Positions 12,224 to 12,436 of a stretch of DNA of 12,436 nt are shown here, piece after piece. Under the pieces are notes generated by a model. It ran no database searches. It was given only the letters and a program-made list of their open reading frames with translations, and was not told where the DNA came from. Every line of letters starts with the position of its first letter. The stretch's first letter is position 1. The position numbers were made by a program, and so were the translations under genes. This DNA is from an uncultured Candidatus Saccharibacteria bacterium (GTDB taxonomy: Bacteria > Patescibacteriota > Saccharimonadia > Saccharimonadales > Saccharimonadaceae): positions 1 to 12,436 of the forward strand of contig CAPNAV010000026.1 of NCBI GenBank assembly GCA_948663575.1, in the 5' to 3' direction.

Positions 12224-12436
12224 GGGGTGTGAGGGATAAAGTATAGTTCCTATACCTTATCCGAACCGACGAAGTCTTTTCTAGACCGTGAGGTTTTAGA
12301 AATTGCGAGGAACGCGAGCAATAAGAAAGTCTTGCTTTATTATTCGTCCTGTCGTAGGAACCGAGCAAAAAGAAAGTTTAGTTTCTTTTTCGAGGTGACG
12401 CCCGACAGTGATTGTCGTGAAAAACTTGTTTTTACG
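12192..12436. repeat. Chain of overlapping hairpins running to the window end
   Basis: Four linked palindromes occupy the space and no gene is supported. CTTTTCTGAGTT/AACTCAGAAAAG (12192-12219) has a 4-nt loop. AGAAAAGAC/GTCTTTTCT (12213-12221, 12274-12282) encloses GGATAAAGTATAG/CTATACCTTATCC (12234-12246, 12250-12262). A half-member with AGGAACGCGAGCA and AATAAGAAAG/CTTTATTATT lies at about 12308-12344. Family member R3 follows: CTGTCG/CGACAG (12349-12354, 12403-12408), loop AGGAACCGAGC, arms AAAAAGAAA/TTTCTTTTT, loop GAGGTGACGCCC. The chain is cut by the window edge. Confidence 0.7.

Overview
The window most resembles a small-genome Patescibacteria (CPR) bacterium, probably Candidatus Saccharibacteria (TM7). 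This is inferred from style, not from a marker gene. Most long genes are orphans, several genes start about 6 nt after an extended -10 box (TGnTATAAT) with no room for a ribosome binding site, and there are C-terminal pieces resembling FISUMP domains (Fibrobacter succinogenes major paralogous domain). The standard code fits: no gene is interrupted by TGA, and every intact stop is TAA or TAG. The + strand is C-rich over G across most of the window whichever strand is coding.

Layout. 66-1877 (+) is a 603-aa orphan with a leaderless-type promoter. It converges on a Nudix hydrolase (1945-2577, -) across a shared hairpin. 2840-4235 (+) is an AT-rich block: a possible ADP-ribosyltransferase-fold protein, then a two-gene unit of a small helical protein and a small membrane protein. 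A decayed tyrosine-recombinase C-terminus (4243-4426) and a terminator follow. About 350 bp rich in palindromes then leads to tRNA-Ser(CGA) (4867-4954, -), whose 3' end is partly repeated at 4522-4540. This looks like the remnant of an element integrated at the tRNA gene.

5147-5498 is a nested set of inverted repeats whose outer arm copies, in inverted orientation, the 3' end of the next gene, a 777-aa acidic orphan (5465-7798, -). Two promoterless cassettes encoding C-terminal FISUMP-like domains lie in tandem at 7826-8611 (-). Valyl-tRNA synthetase valS (8837-11566, +) has a leaderless-type promoter and carries an in-frame palindromic insertion between its catalytic and anticodon-binding regions. 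A third FISUMP-like cassette lies at 11818-12223 (-), followed to the window end by a chain of hairpins.

Two signals stand out. First, the three cassettes share an almost identical 3' end that runs past the stop codon, and two also share a 79-nt 5' flank, but their centres differ and none has an ATG, ribosome binding site or visible promoter. That is what silent donor cassettes for a variable surface protein would look like. Second, a family of nested palindromes has conserved internal loops, stems that change in a compensatory way, and at least one insertion inside an essential gene. The 79-nt cassette flank is itself a member, so the two systems touch physically.
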